DNA from: an uncultured Dorea sp.
GTDB taxonomy: Bacteria > Bacillota_A > Clostridia > Lachnospirales > Lachnospiraceae
DNA: 35,180 nt
NCBI GenBank assembly: GCA_910578865.1
Contig: CAJTRM010000028.1
Location: 1 to 35,180 of the forward strand
Direction: 5' to 3'
Positions 16,643 to 24,678 of this stretch are shown here, in pieces. Both the position numbers and the translations under genes were made by a program. Position 1 is the first letter of the stretch; the number at the start of each line of letters is the position of its first letter. The notes below the pieces were generated by a model. It saw nothing but the letters and a program-made list of their open reading frames with translations. It did not search any database and was not told the DNA's origin.

Positions 16643-17263
16643 ATGGATAAAAGAGGAATTCTCATTGTTGTATCAGGTTTTTCCGGCTCCGGCAAGGGCA
16701 CTCTGATGAAAGAGCTGCTCAGCCGGTATGATAATTATGCGCTTTCAGTCTCTGCCACTACAAGGCGACCCCGTCCGGGGGAGGAAGAAGGCAGGGAGTA
16801 TTTTTTCAAAACAACCGGAGAATTTGAAAAAATGATTGCGAAAGATGCATTGATAGAGTATGCTAGATACGTGGATAATTACTATGGCACGCCCCGTACG
16901 TATGTGGAGGAGCAGCTTGCGGCAGGCAGGGACGTGGTTCTTGAGATTGAGATCCAGGGAGCCTTGAAGGTAAAGGAGAAATTTCCGGATACGCTGCTGT
17001 TGTTTGTGACCCCGCCCACAGCCGGGGAATTGAGAAGACGGCTGGTAGGCCGCGGTACAGAGACTATGGATGTGATCGAGTACCGTATGAGCAGGGCCAA
17101 GGAGGAAGCAGAGGGCATGGACCGGTATGATTATCTGATCATCAATGATGACCTTGATGAATGTGTCAGGGAAATGCATGGGATCATCCAGGGAGAACAC
17201 AGAAGAAGTTTTCGCAATCAGGCATTTATAGAGCATATGAAGGAAGAATTGAAAGGAGAATAG
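16643..17263 (+). CDS. gmk: Guanylate kinase
   Basis: A 206-aa enzyme that phosphorylates GMP/dGMP to GDP/dGDP. The P-loop GFSGSGKGT is at residues 12-20. The GMP-binding core follows: SVSATTRRPRPGEEEGREYFF, then LIEYARYVDNYYGTP and EIEIQGALKVKEKFPD. ATG 16643 has GAAGGGACAGG upstream. It lies between yicC and rpoZ, with only 3 nt before the latter. Confidence 0.97.
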   Translation: MDKRGILIVVSGFSGSGKGTLMKELLSRYDNYALSVSATTRRPRPGEEEGREYFFKTTGEFEKMIAKDALIEYARYVDNYYGTPRTYVEEQLAAGRDVVLEIEIQGALKVKEKFPDTLLLFVTPPTAGELRRRLVGRGTETMDVIEYRMSRAKEEAEGMDRYDYLIINDDLDECVREMHGIIQGEHRRSFRNQAFIEHMKEELKGE

Positions 17264-17266
17264 TGT

Positions 17267-17506
17267 ATGTTACACCCATCTTACACAGATTTAATGCAGG
17301 TAGTGAATAAGGATGTTGAGGAAGGTGAGACAAAGGTCGTGAACAGCCGGTATTCTATTGTTATGGCTACGGCAAAGCGGGCGAGAGAACTGATTGACGG
17401 TTCCAGGCCGCTGGTATATGCAAAAGAAGGAGAGAAACCGTTATCTGTTGCTATTGATGAGCTGAACCAGGCAAAGATCAAGGTTGTAGGTGAGGAGGAA
17501 GAGTAA
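17267..17506 (+). CDS. rpoZ: RNA polymerase omega subunit
   Basis: A 79-aa protein starting three bases after gmk, with AAGGAGAA upstream overlapping the gmk end. Motifs: LHPSYTDLM, RYSIVMATAKRARELI and KPLSVAIDELNQAKI, the typical omega pattern that clamps the beta-prime C-terminus. The gmk-rpoZ order supports the call. Confidence 0.94.
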   Translation: MLHPSYTDLMQVVNKDVEEGETKVVNSRYSIVMATAKRARELIDGSRPLVYAKEGEKPLSVAIDELNQAKIKVVGEEEE

Positions 17507-17522
17507 AAGGATATGGATTCAG

Positions 17523-17556
17523 GGCAGGTGCCGTCAGGTATCTGCCTTTCTTCTAA
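17523..17556 (+). terminator. Possible weak terminator between rpoZ and rimO
   Basis: A 7-bp stem, GGCAGGT (17523-17529) and ATCTGCC (17540-17546), is followed by TTTCTTCT. The stem is short and T run interrupted, so it may be only partly effective. Confidence 0.45.
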
Positions 17557-17586
17557 AATAAGAATGGATGTCAAAGGAGATGGAGC

Positions 17587-18909
17587 ATGAACATATTGTT
17601 TATTTCACTGGGGTGCGATAAAAACCTGGTGGATTCTGAGGTGATGCTTGGCCTTCTGGATGCAAAGGGATATCGGATCGTGGACGAAGAGTCTCAGGCA
17701 GATGTTATCGTTATCAATACCTGCTGTTTTATCCACGATGCAAAAGAAGAGAGCATCCAGACCATTTTGGAGATGGCAGAATATAAGAAGGAAGGGCGGC
17801 TTCAGGTTCTGGTCGTTACGGGCTGCCTGGCTCAGAGGTATCAGCAGGAGATTTTGGATGAGATTCCGGAGGTGGACGCTGTCCTTGGCACGGCGTCCTA
17901 TGATAAGATCACAGCTGTTGTGGAAGAGGCTCTTGCAGGAAACAAAGGAGTACAGATGTCGCCGCTTACTGCGCTTCCGGATGTGGGCGCAAAGCGTCTG
18001 GTGACTACCGGAGGACATTATGCATATCTGAAGATTGCAGAGGGGTGTGACAAGCACTGTACGTACTGCATTATCCCGAAGCTTCGGGGAGCCTACCGGA
18101 GTGTGCCAATGGAGCGTCTGCTCTGCGAGGCGGAGGAGCTGGCGGCTCAGGGGGTGAAAGAGCTGATCCTGGTGGCTCAGGAGACGACGGTCTACGGAAA
18201 AGACATTTATGGGGAAAAGTCTCTGCACAGGCTTCTAAAGGAGCTGTGCAAGATCAGTGGTATCGTGTGGATCCGTCTTCTTTATTGTTATCCCGAGGAG
18301 ATTGATGATCGATTGATCCAGGTGATGAAAGAAGAAAAGAAAATCTGCCATTATCTGGACCTTCCGATCCAGCACGCCAATGACGATATTCTGAGACGGA
18401 TGGGAAGAAGGACTTCCAAGAGCCAGCTTGTGGAGATCATTGGCCGGCTGCGTGCAGAGATCCCGGATATTACCCTGCGGACAACGCTGATTACCGGATT
18501 TCCGGGGGAAACCAGGGAGCAGCATGAGGAACTGGCGGAATTTGTGGATGAGATGGAATTTGAACGTCTGGGAGTATTTACTTATTCCCCTGAGGAGGAT
18601 ACACCTGCGGCGGCAATGCCGGATCAGATACCGGAGGAAGTGAAAGAAGACCGCCAGGCAGAACTTATGGAGCTTCAGCAGGACATTGCATTTGATCAGG
18701 CGGAGGAGATGGTCGGCAGGGAGGTGCTGGCGATGATTGAAGGTAAGGTCGCAGACGAGAATGCTTATGTGGGACGCACCTACAAGGATGCTCCGGGAGT
18801 TGACGGCCTGATCTTTATCCATACGGATGAGGAACTGATGTCCGGGGATTTTGCCAGGGTGAAAGTCACAGGGGCGTTGGAATATGATTTGATAGGAGAG
18901 TTGATGTGA
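17587..18909 (+). CDS. rimO: Ribosomal protein uS12 methylthiotransferase
   Basis: A 440-aa radical-SAM enzyme that methylthiolates an aspartate of ribosomal protein S12. ATG 17587 has AAAGGAGATGG upstream. The N-terminal MTTase domain holds cluster cysteines C10 (ISLGCDKNLVDSE), C46/C47 (INTCCF) and C80 (TGCLAQRY). The radical-SAM motif is CDKHCTYC, followed by IPKLRGAYRSVP. The C-terminal about 65 residues look like a TRAM domain. The motif SLGCDKNLVDSE and the length favour RimO over MiaB. Confidence 0.95.
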   Translation: MNILFISLGCDKNLVDSEVMLGLLDAKGYRIVDEESQADVIVINTCCFIHDAKEESIQTILEMAEYKKEGRLQVLVVTGCLAQRYQQEILDEIPEVDAVLGTASYDKITAVVEEALAGNKGVQMSPLTALPDVGAKRLVTTGGHYAYLKIAEGCDKHCTYCIIPKLRGAYRSVPMERLLCEAEELAAQGVKELILVAQETTVYGKDIYGEKSLHRLLKELCKISGIVWIRLLYCYPEEIDDRLIQVMKEEKKICHYLDLPIQHANDDILRRMGRRTSKSQLVEIIGRLRAEIPDITLRTTLITGFPGETREQHEELAEFVDEMEFERLGVFTYSPEEDTPAAAMPDQIPEEVKEDRQAELMELQQDIAFDQAEEMVGREVLAMIEGKVADENAYVGRTYKDAPGVDGLIFIHTDEELMSGDFARVKVTGALEYDLIGELM

Positions 18910-18910
18910 T

Positions 18911-19453
18911 ATGAATTTACCAAACAAATTAACAGTTTTGAGAGTGATCATGGTACCGTTTTTTGTGTTTTTTATGCTGACGGATGTGGGCGGGCCGGCA
19001 AATAAGTGGATTGCGCTTGTGCTTTTTGCGGGCGCCAGCCTTACGGATATGCTGGACGGAAAGATAGCGAGGGCAAGAGGATTGGTGACGAACTTTGGAA
19101 AATTTATGGATCCTCTGGCAGATAAGCTTCTGGTATGTTCGGCCATGATCTGCATGATTGCTACCGGCCAGCTGACTGCGTGGTTTGTGATTATTATCAT
19201 TGCGAGAGAGTTTATCATCAGCGGTTTCCGGCTGGTGGCGGCCGATAATGGGATTGTTATTGCAGCAAGCTACTGGGGGAAGTTCAAGACAGTGGCACAG
19301 ATGTTTATGGTACTTGTATTGATCGCAGACCTGGGTGGTGTGTTTGATTGGATCGGGACAGTGCTGATCTGGGCATCTCTGATCCTGACCATCGTATCTC
19401 TGATTGACTATGTGGTGAAAAATGTACAGGTGCTGACACAGGGAGGTATGTAA
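18911..19453 (+). CDS. pgsA: CDP-diacylglycerol--glycerol-3-phosphate 3-phosphatidyltransferase
   Basis: A 180-aa integral membrane enzyme making phosphatidylglycerol phosphate. It shows the CDP-alcohol phosphatidyltransferase motif LTDMLDGKIARARGLVTNFG continuing KFMDPLADK, with the D-G-A-R-G-D-D residues in order. It begins MNLPNKLTVLRVI, typical of PgsA, and has four to five more hydrophobic segments. It starts one base after the rimO stop, with its ribosome site inside rimO, and cinA starts one base after it ends: a tightly packed operon. Confidence 0.94.
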   Translation: MNLPNKLTVLRVIMVPFFVFFMLTDVGGPANKWIALVLFAGASLTDMLDGKIARARGLVTNFGKFMDPLADKLLVCSAMICMIATGQLTAWFVIIIIAREFIISGFRLVAADNGIVIAASYWGKFKTVAQMFMVLVLIADLGGVFDWIGTVLIWASLILTIVSLIDYVVKNVQVLTQGGM

Positions 19454-19454
19454 A

Positions 19455-20696
19455 ATGACCGTAGAGCTTATTTCAGTTGGGACAGAGCTTTTACTTGGAA
19501 ATATTGTGAATACCAATGCAGCGTATCTGGCGGAGAAATGTGCCGCTTTTGGCCTTTCCTGTTATCATCAGAGTGTGGTGGGAGATAATGAGAAGAGGCT
19601 TGAGGACGCCATCCGCCTGGCTTTGTCGAGAAGTGATATCGTGATCCTGGGAGGGGGCCTTGGACCTACGAAGGATGATCTGACAAAGGAGGTCACTGCG
19701 AAGGTATTCGGAAAAGAATTGTATGAGGACGCACATTCAAAGGCCCGTATCGCAGAGTATTTCAGCCGGGTACGAAGGGGAAGCGTGACGGCAAATAACT
19801 GGAAGCAGGCATTGGTGCCGGAAGGCGCCAGAGTCATAGATAATTATAACGGTACAGCCCCGGGGCTCATTCTGGAAGAAAACGGAAAAACCGTGATTCT
19901 GCTCCCGGGTCCTCCGAATGAGATGAAGCCGATGTTTGACAGGGATATTGCCCCGTATCTGAACAGCCTTCAGCCGGAGGGAATTTATTCTAAGATGGTT
20001 AAGGTGTGTTCGGTGGGAGAGAGCCGCGCGGAGACCATGATCATGGATCTTTTGGAGCAGCAGTCCAATCCGACCATTGCACCGTACGCAAAAACCGGTG
20101 AGGTTCATCTGAGAGTAACGGCGCGTGCCCTGAATGAGGAACAGGCAGAGGAATGTATGAGGCCGGTGATGGAGGAACTGTCCCGCCGGTTTGGCGATCA
20201 CATTTATACGACCTGTGAGGAGGTGACCCTGGAGGAAGCTGTGGTGGAACTTCTCAAGGAGAAGAATTTTACGCTGACGACTGCGGAATCCTGTACCGGA
20301 GGCCTTCTGGCGGGCAGGATCATGAATGTGGCCGGGGTGTCTGCTGTATACCGCGAAGGTTATATTACCTATGCCGACGATGCCAAGGAGAAGCTTCTTG
20401 GTGTGAGGAAACATACGTTGGATTCCTTCGGGGCCGTGAGCCGTGAGACAGCATATGAGATGGCTGAGGGAGCGGCAAAGGCGGCCGGTGCAGATGCTGC
20501 ACTCAGTATCACCGGAATTGCGGGTCCCGATGGAGGGACGCCAAAGAAGCCGGTAGGCCTTGTGTATATCGGTTGTTTTGTGGGCGGAAAGGTGCGTACA
20601 GAGGAATTCTATCTTACGGGCAACCGGGAGAAAAACCGGGACAATGCAGTTGTGAGGGCGCTGACGATGCTCAGGGAAGAACTGCTGGGAGTTTAA
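19455..20696 (+). CDS. cinA: CinA family protein (competence/damage-inducible; nicotinamide-nucleotide amidase-type)
   Basis: A 413-aa two-domain protein. The N-terminal half is the molybdopterin-binding-like COG1058 domain (VELISVGTELLLGNIVNTNA, ILGGGLGPTKDDLT, LLPGPPNEM). The C-terminal about 160 residues are the PncC-like amidase domain (TTAESCTGGLLAGRI, YITYADDAKEKLLGV, SITGIAGPDGGTPKKPVGLV). Family members have ADP-ribose pyrophosphatase and NMN deamidase activities in pyridine-nucleotide recycling. AGGGAGG lies at the pgsA end. It commonly sits next to pgsA in Firmicutes. Confidence 0.95.
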   Translation: MTVELISVGTELLLGNIVNTNAAYLAEKCAAFGLSCYHQSVVGDNEKRLEDAIRLALSRSDIVILGGGLGPTKDDLTKEVTAKVFGKELYEDAHSKARIAEYFSRVRRGSVTANNWKQALVPEGARVIDNYNGTAPGLILEENGKTVILLPGPPNEMKPMFDRDIAPYLNSLQPEGIYSKMVKVCSVGESRAETMIMDLLEQQSNPTIAPYAKTGEVHLRVTARALNEEQAEECMRPVMEELSRRFGDHIYTTCEEVTLEEAVVELLKEKNFTLTTAESCTGGLLAGRIMNVAGVSAVYREGYITYADDAKEKLLGVRKHTLDSFGAVSRETAYEMAEGAAKAAGADAALSITGIAGPDGGTPKKPVGLVYIGCFVGGKVRTEEFYLTGNREKNRDNAVVRALTMLREELLGV

Positions 20697-20699
20697 CAC

Positions 20700-20712
20700 C
20701 CTGCCGGGCAGG
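20700..20712 (+). terminator. Possible short terminator after cinA
   Basis: CCTGC-CGG-GCAGG forms a 5-bp GC stem with a 3-nt loop (20700-20712), followed by AAATTTT. It is short and may be only a weak pause site. Confidence 0.3.
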
Positions 20713-20782
20713 AAATTTTGGCTTTATCAGGAGCAGGGACTATGAGATACCCGGGTGGGTACAGAAAAGAGGAGATGTTTGC

Positions 20783-22255
20783 GTGGAAATCAGAATACTA
20801 ATGCAGCAGGAAATATTAGAGGCGCTTCACCTTACATGGGATGTGTTCGCGGAGGATGTAGCTCCGGCGTATACTCCGGAGGGAGTGGCGCAGTTCCAGG
20901 AATTTATCAGGTATGAAAATATCATCGGGATGTGGCAGAACGGAGAGATGGTGTTTTTCGGAGCATTGGACGAAGGGAAATTGTGCGGGGTTCTGGCAGT
21001 AAAGGCCACCGGGCATATCTGTCTGTTTTTTGTGAAGAAAGACTGGCAGGGCAAAGGGATCGGAAAAATGCTGTTTCAGACGGTGTATAATTTTTGTGCC
21101 CAGCAGCTTAGAGTCGGAAAGCTAACCGTAAATGCAGTTCCGGATGCAGTTGAAAAATACAGACATATGGGGATGAGCCAGGCCGGTGAAGAGCAGCAGG
21201 TAAACGGGATCCGTTTTGTTCCCATGGAGTGCCTGGTGAGTATGAGCATGGTACAGTCTGTGAAAGGAAAAACGAAAACTTCTGTCATCGCAGCCGCGGT
21301 AATCGGCGGTATCGTTCTTATGCTTGCAGTAATCCTTGGAGGAATCGCATTTATAAAAAGTATATACCGGACCGTAGGGTGGCCGTGGGAAGGATATTAT
21401 CGGGATTATGATTATTATGACGACTATGATTATTATGATGATGATTACGGATACGGGGATTACGGCGATGATGACTGGCAGGAGGATGACGGAAGCTCAG
21501 AGAATCATTCGTTGTCCGGTCTGAATGCCGTGGAAGAGTATATTGCCGAAGACCTGCCTTATGAGATTCAGGAGGAAACGTACGACTACTATGATGACGA
21601 GAAGACCTCTACCATGGTTTATTTTCTTGTGGCCTATCCTCAGCTGTCCGGTCTGAAAGGTGCGGATACAGAGGCGGTCAACAGAGCCATTCAGGCATGT
21701 GCTATGGCCACGGTGGACGAGATCTATACGAACCCGGGCGAAGAGGTGAAGGAACGTGTACTGAAGGCAGAAACGCCGGCGCTCATCAGCAATGTTTCTT
21801 ATAAGGTGTGCTATGCGACGGAGGATTTCATTAGCATAGCGTTTGAGGATGTACGGGCCAAAGGAGACTACAGCCAGTACAAGGCAGAACTCCGTACTAT
21901 TAATATCGGACTGAAGGATGGCAAAATCTATGAGGTGAAGGATATTGTGGGACTCAACAGTGGATTCCTGGATGAGTGGCTGGAGGAAATGCGTGACGAG
22001 GCAGAGAATGATGCATTTTTGTCTGAGATCAGCAAGGATGAGATGAAGGCAGCCCTGGAAGGGAACGGTAAGGACGGGATTTATTCTGAGGCGTTCTTTG
22101 TGCATGACGGAGGCATTGAGGTGGGATACAGCCTGGATTACCCGGAAGGAGATCCTCACGACCTGGGGTATGTGTGGGTGACGGCGCCGTTTGACTTTGA
22201 CGAGATCGAGGAGTTCATATCAGACCGTGATTTCTGGAACAGGCTGGACAGATAA
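20783..22255 (+). CDS. Fusion: GNAT acetyltransferase - membrane helix - Tyr/Asp-rich linker - DUF3298/RsiV-like domain
   Basis: A 490-aa protein from GTG 20783, supported by AGAGGAG at 20769-20775; the longer ORF overlaps cinA. Residues 1 to about 145 look like a GNAT N-acetyltransferase, with the acetyl-CoA loop region VKKDWQGKGIGKMLF and AVPDAVEKYRHMGM. One strong membrane helix lies at about 166-190. Residues about 200-245 are a run of Y and D with little else, encoded by a GAT/TAT-rich repeat. The last about 235 residues resemble the DUF3298/DUF4163 domains of RsiV and PdaC, normally extracytoplasmic. This implies a cytoplasmic enzyme tethered to an outside sensor or wall-binding domain. 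It lies after cinA, with no promoter seen. Confidence 0.75.
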   Translation: MEIRILMQQEILEALHLTWDVFAEDVAPAYTPEGVAQFQEFIRYENIIGMWQNGEMVFFGALDEGKLCGVLAVKATGHICLFFVKKDWQGKGIGKMLFQTVYNFCAQQLRVGKLTVNAVPDAVEKYRHMGMSQAGEEQQVNGIRFVPMECLVSMSMVQSVKGKTKTSVIAAAVIGGIVLMLAVILGGIAFIKSIYRTVGWPWEGYYRDYDYYDDYDYYDDDYGYGDYGDDDWQEDDGSSENHSLSGLNAVEEYIAEDLPYEIQEETYDYYDDEKTSTMVYFLVAYPQLSGLKGADTEAVNRAIQACAMATVDEIYTNPGEEVKERVLKAETPALISNVSYKVCYATEDFISIAFEDVRAKGDYSQYKAELRTINIGLKDGKIYEVKDIVGLNSGFLDEWLEEMRDEAENDAFLSEISKDEMKAALEGNGKDGIYSEAFFVHDGGIEVGYSLDYPEGDPHDLGYVWVTAPFDFDEIEEFISDRDFWNRLDR

Positions 22256-22257
22256 TT

Positions 22258-22279
22258 TGCAGACAAACTGCAGACAAAC
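22258..22279. repeat. Tandem 11-bp repeat, two copies
   Basis: TGCAGACAAAC occurs twice head to tail (22258-22268 and 22269-22279), just after the fusion gene's stop and upstream of the NifU-like operon. It could be a regulator site or a chance duplication. Confidence 0.7.
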
Positions 22280-22306
22280 CAGGATTAATTTGATACAAAG
22301 TGACAA

Positions 22307-22336
22307 TTGACGGGCATCCGAATATATGAGAAAATA
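22307..22336 (+). promoter_or_regulatory. Tentative promoter of the NifU-like/GGGtGRT operon
   Basis: TTGACG (22307-22312) is followed 18 nt later by AAAATA (22331-22336), a poor -10. The 155-nt gap upstream of the operon suggests a promoter lies here, but only the -35 is convincing. Confidence 0.35.
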
Positions 22337-22410
22337 AATTTAAGTACGGTGTTAAAGAAATGACAAACCCTACGACAGAAAAATCATACATAGTTGAAAG
22401 GAGTTTTAAA

Positions 22411-23103
22411 ATGATTTATTCACATGAAGTAGAAATGATGTGTCCTGTAGCTCAGGGTGCAAATCACGGACCAGCTCCGATTCCGGAAGAAGCAAAATGG
22501 GTAAAGGCAAAGGAAGTAAAAGATATTTCCGGCCTGACACATGGTATTGGCTGGTGTGCTCCTCAGCAGGGGACATGTAAGCTCACATTAAATGTTAAAG
22601 AGGGGATCATCCAGGAAGCGCTCGTGGAGACCATCGGATGTTCAGGTATGACACACTCCGCTGCCATGGCTTCGGAGATTCTTCCGGGAAAGACTATTTT
22701 AGAGGCGCTTAACACAGACCTTGTCTGTGATGCAATCAATACAGCAATGAGAGAATTATTCTTACAGATCGTTTACGGAAGAACACAGAGTGCATTTTCC
22801 GAGGACGGGCTTCCGATCGGTGCAGGACTTGAAGATCTGGGTAAGGGACTCCGCTCTCAGGTTGGAACTATGTACGGAACACTGGCAAAGGGCCCGCGTT
22901 ATCTTGAGATGGCTGAAGGCTATGTAACAGGTATCGCACTGGATGACAAGGACGAGATCATCGGATACCAGTTTGTAAGCCTTGGAAAGTTTACAGATTT
23001 TATCAAGGCAGGAGACACGCCGAACGACGCATGGGAGAAGGCAAAAGGACAGTACGGACGCGTTGCCGACGCTGCGAAGATCATTGATCCAAGGAAAGAG
23101 TAA
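22411..23103 (+). CDS. NifU/IscU-like iron-sulfur scaffold protein, partner of GGGtGRT protein
   Basis: A 230-aa protein. ATG 22411 (MIYSHEVEMM) has AAAGGAG upstream; an earlier in-frame ATG at 22360 does not. Cysteines are at residues 11, 49, 56, 77 and 106. The stretch ETIGCSGMTHSAAMASEIL resembles the GCG(A/S)xxASS cluster-binding loop of IscU/NifU. GTCKLTLNV upstream and VCDAIN downstream fit the three-cysteine scaffold pattern loosely. No NifU C-terminal domain is present. Scaffold proteins build Fe-S clusters before transfer, but no cysteine desulfurase is nearby. It is 47 nt upstream of the GGGtGRT gene. The exact role is unknown. Confidence 0.75.
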   Translation: MIYSHEVEMMCPVAQGANHGPAPIPEEAKWVKAKEVKDISGLTHGIGWCAPQQGTCKLTLNVKEGIIQEALVETIGCSGMTHSAAMASEILPGKTILEALNTDLVCDAINTAMRELFLQIVYGRTQSAFSEDGLPIGAGLEDLGKGLRSQVGTMYGTLAKGPRYLEMAEGYVTGIALDDKDEIIGYQFVSLGKFTDFIKAGDTPNDAWEKAKGQYGRVADAAKIIDPRKE

Positions 23104-23150
23104 TGCGAGGATAACTACATAGCCACAAAATAATTCAGGAGGACAAGTAA

Positions 23151-24161
23151 ATGGCTTTATTTGAATCATATGAGAGAAGAATTGATAAAATCAATGAAGT
23201 ATTGGGAAGCTACGGCATTGCTTCTATTGAAGAAGCTGAGAAGATCACAAAGGATGCCGGGCTTGACGTATACAATCAGGTAAAAGGAATCCAGCCAATC
23301 TGTTTTGAGAACGCATGCTGGGCATATACTGTAGGTGCGGCGATTGCGATCAAAAAGGGCTGCAAAAATGCGGCAGACGCAGCGGCAGCTATCGGAGAAG
23401 GCCTTCAGGCTTTCTGTATTCCGGGTTCTGTAGCAGATCAGCGTAAGGTAGGCCTTGGACACGGCAATCTTGGAAAGATGCTCCTTGAGGAGGATACAGA
23501 TTGTTTTGCGTTCCTTGCAGGCCATGAGTCTTTTGCAGCAGCAGAAGGTGCTATCGGTATCGCAGAGAAAGCAAATAAGGTTCGTAAAAAACCACTGCGT
23601 GTCATCTTAAACGGTCTTGGAAAGGATGCTGCTAAGATTATTTCCAGAATCAACGGATTTACATATGTTGAGACAGAGTACGATTATTTTACAGGAGAAC
23701 TCAAAGAGGTGCAGAAAACTGCTTATTCTGAGGGACTTCGCTCCAAAGTAAACTGCTATGGTGCAAATGATGTACGCGAAGGTGTTGCAATCATGCACAA
23801 GGAAGGTGTAGACGTATCGATCACAGGAAACTCTACCAATCCGACACGTTTCCAGCATCCGGTTGCAGGTACTTACAAGAAAGAATGTATCGAGCAGGGT
23901 AAGAAATACTTCTCTGTAGCATCCGGCGGCGGTACAGGACGTACCCTTCACCCGGATAATATGGCAGCGGGTCCGGCTTCCTATGGTATGACAGATACAT
24001 TAGGGCGTATGCACTCAGACGCTCAGTTTGCAGGTTCATCTTCGGTACCGGCCCATGTAGAGATGATGGGGCTGATCGGGGCAGGAAATAACCCGATGGT
24101 CGGTATGACAGTAGCAGTAGCGGTTTCGATCGAGGAAGCTGCGAAGGAAGGCAAATTTTAA
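23151..24161 (+). CDS. GGGtGRT family protein
   Basis: A 336-aa protein from ATG 23151 with AGGAGG upstream. It carries GGGTGRT at residues 259-265, within the stretch VASGGGTGRTLHPDNMA, the motif that names Pfam family GGGtGRT (PF14057). Other Gly-rich or conserved-looking stretches are VKGIQPICFENACWAYTVGA, VGLGHGNLGKMLLEEDTDCF, VSITGNSTNPTRFQHPVAGT and GLIGAGNNPMVGMTVAVAVS. I know of no demonstrated function. It has several cysteines, no membrane segment and no signal peptide, so it is cytoplasmic. Pairing with a NifU-like scaffold suggests an Fe-S or redox role. A strong terminator ends the operon. Confidence 0.85.
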   Translation: MALFESYERRIDKINEVLGSYGIASIEEAEKITKDAGLDVYNQVKGIQPICFENACWAYTVGAAIAIKKGCKNAADAAAAIGEGLQAFCIPGSVADQRKVGLGHGNLGKMLLEEDTDCFAFLAGHESFAAAEGAIGIAEKANKVRKKPLRVILNGLGKDAAKIISRINGFTYVETEYDYFTGELKEVQKTAYSEGLRSKVNCYGANDVREGVAIMHKEGVDVSITGNSTNPTRFQHPVAGTYKKECIEQGKKYFSVASGGGTGRTLHPDNMAAGPASYGMTDTLGRMHSDAQFAGSSSVPAHVEMMGLIGAGNNPMVGMTVAVAVSIEEAAKEGKF

Positions 24162-24179
24162 GGAATAGTGTAGAATAAG

Positions 24180-24221
24180 GGCTATCGCTGACGTGGGTTG
24201 TCGGCGGTAGCCTTAAATTTT
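24180..24221 (+). terminator. Terminator of the NifU-like/GGGtGRT operon
   Basis: A 13-bp stem, GGCTATCGCTGAC (24180-24192) with GTCGGCGGTAGCC (24200-24212), has two G-U pairs. It is followed by TTAAATTTT. Confidence 0.75.
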
Positions 24222-24226
24222 GCCGG

Positions 24227-24274
24227 GTAATAGACAAGTAATATACAGGTAATAGACAAGCGGTAATAGACAAA
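24227..24274. repeat. Short tandem repeats of GTAATAGACAA
   Basis: GGTAATAGACAAG occurs at 24226-24238 and 24248-24260, and GGTAATAGACAAA at 24262-24274. A degenerate copy (GTAATATACAG) fills the gap, giving about four head-to-tail units of 11-14 bp. No gene lies here. The rest of 24275-24457 shows only AT-rich sequence with no clear feature. Confidence 0.75.
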
Positions 24275-24457
24275 AATCCGTTACAGAAAAAGGGTATCTG
24301 CTGGCAGCAAGACACCCCTTAATACGGTTCTATGTAAGGATTATATTTATTTTAGAACATTGTACCGGCTAATAAAGAATAATCTCTTAAATGGCTGGTA
24401 TCCTGTACGTTCAATATTAAGCTGAAAAATTAGCCGCAAATCAAGAAAAGGGCGGTA

Positions 24458-24486
24458 TTGTTGTATCAGAAAAAATATGATATATT
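24458..24486 (+). promoter_or_regulatory. Promoter of the type I toxin mRNA
   Basis: TTGTTG (24458-24463) and TATATT (24481-24486) have a 17-nt spacer; the start site would be about 24493. The -10 hexamer is identical to that of the opposing antisense promoter, and the following leader is similar too. Confidence 0.6.
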
Positions 24487-24549
24487 GTCGATAGGGAAAT
24501 CAAAGAGCCATAGGCGGCTACCCCTCTTTTACTCAGAGGGTGTACAAAT

Positions 24550-24575
24550 GCCCTCCAGATGAGAGAAAGGAGGGC
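24550..24575 (+). promoter_or_regulatory. Hairpin sequestering the toxin ribosome binding site
   Basis: GCCCTCC (24550-24556) pairs perfectly with GGAGGGC (24569-24575) across a 12-nt loop. The second arm is the ribosome site itself (AAAGGAGGG, 24566-24574), 8 nt before the ATG. Closed, this hairpin should block translation, as is typical for type I toxins. Confidence 0.75.
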
Positions 24576-24582
24576 GATAGCA

Positions 24583-24678
24583 ATGTACGTTACATATCAG
24601 GATTTAATCCAAATCGGTATACTCGTTGTTGCCCTTATCAGTCTGTTTTATCAGATTTATAAGGGAAGAAAAAAATAG
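24583..24678 (+). CDS. Holin-like type I toxin peptide, 31 aa
   Basis: A 31-aa peptide starting MYVTYQDLIQIGIL, with a single hydrophobic helix (about residues 8-24) and a basic tail ending YKGRKK. This is the form of the 'putative holin-like toxin' family (Hol_Tox) and related membrane toxins of Firmicutes type I toxin-antitoxin systems. The context is strong: sequestered ribosome site, a convergent antisense RNA whose terminator covers the stop codon, and mirrored promoters. Expression would be expected to depolarise the membrane. It is too short for normal gene callers. Confidence 0.82.
   Translation: MYVTYQDLIQIGILVVALISLFYQIYKGRKK

Noticed and set aside
18235..19218. A 327-codon open frame antisense to rimO and pgsA
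   Set aside because: It lies over two clear genes and has shadow-frame composition.
24227..24274. CRISPR array or plasmid iterons
   Set aside because: Units are only 11-14 bp with no unique spacers, and no replication or cas gene is nearby.
23833..24315. A 160-codon open frame on the minus strand over the GGGtGRT end and the tandem repeats
   Set aside because: It overlaps a well-supported gene and its terminator, has no recognisable domain, and its end is made from the short repeats.
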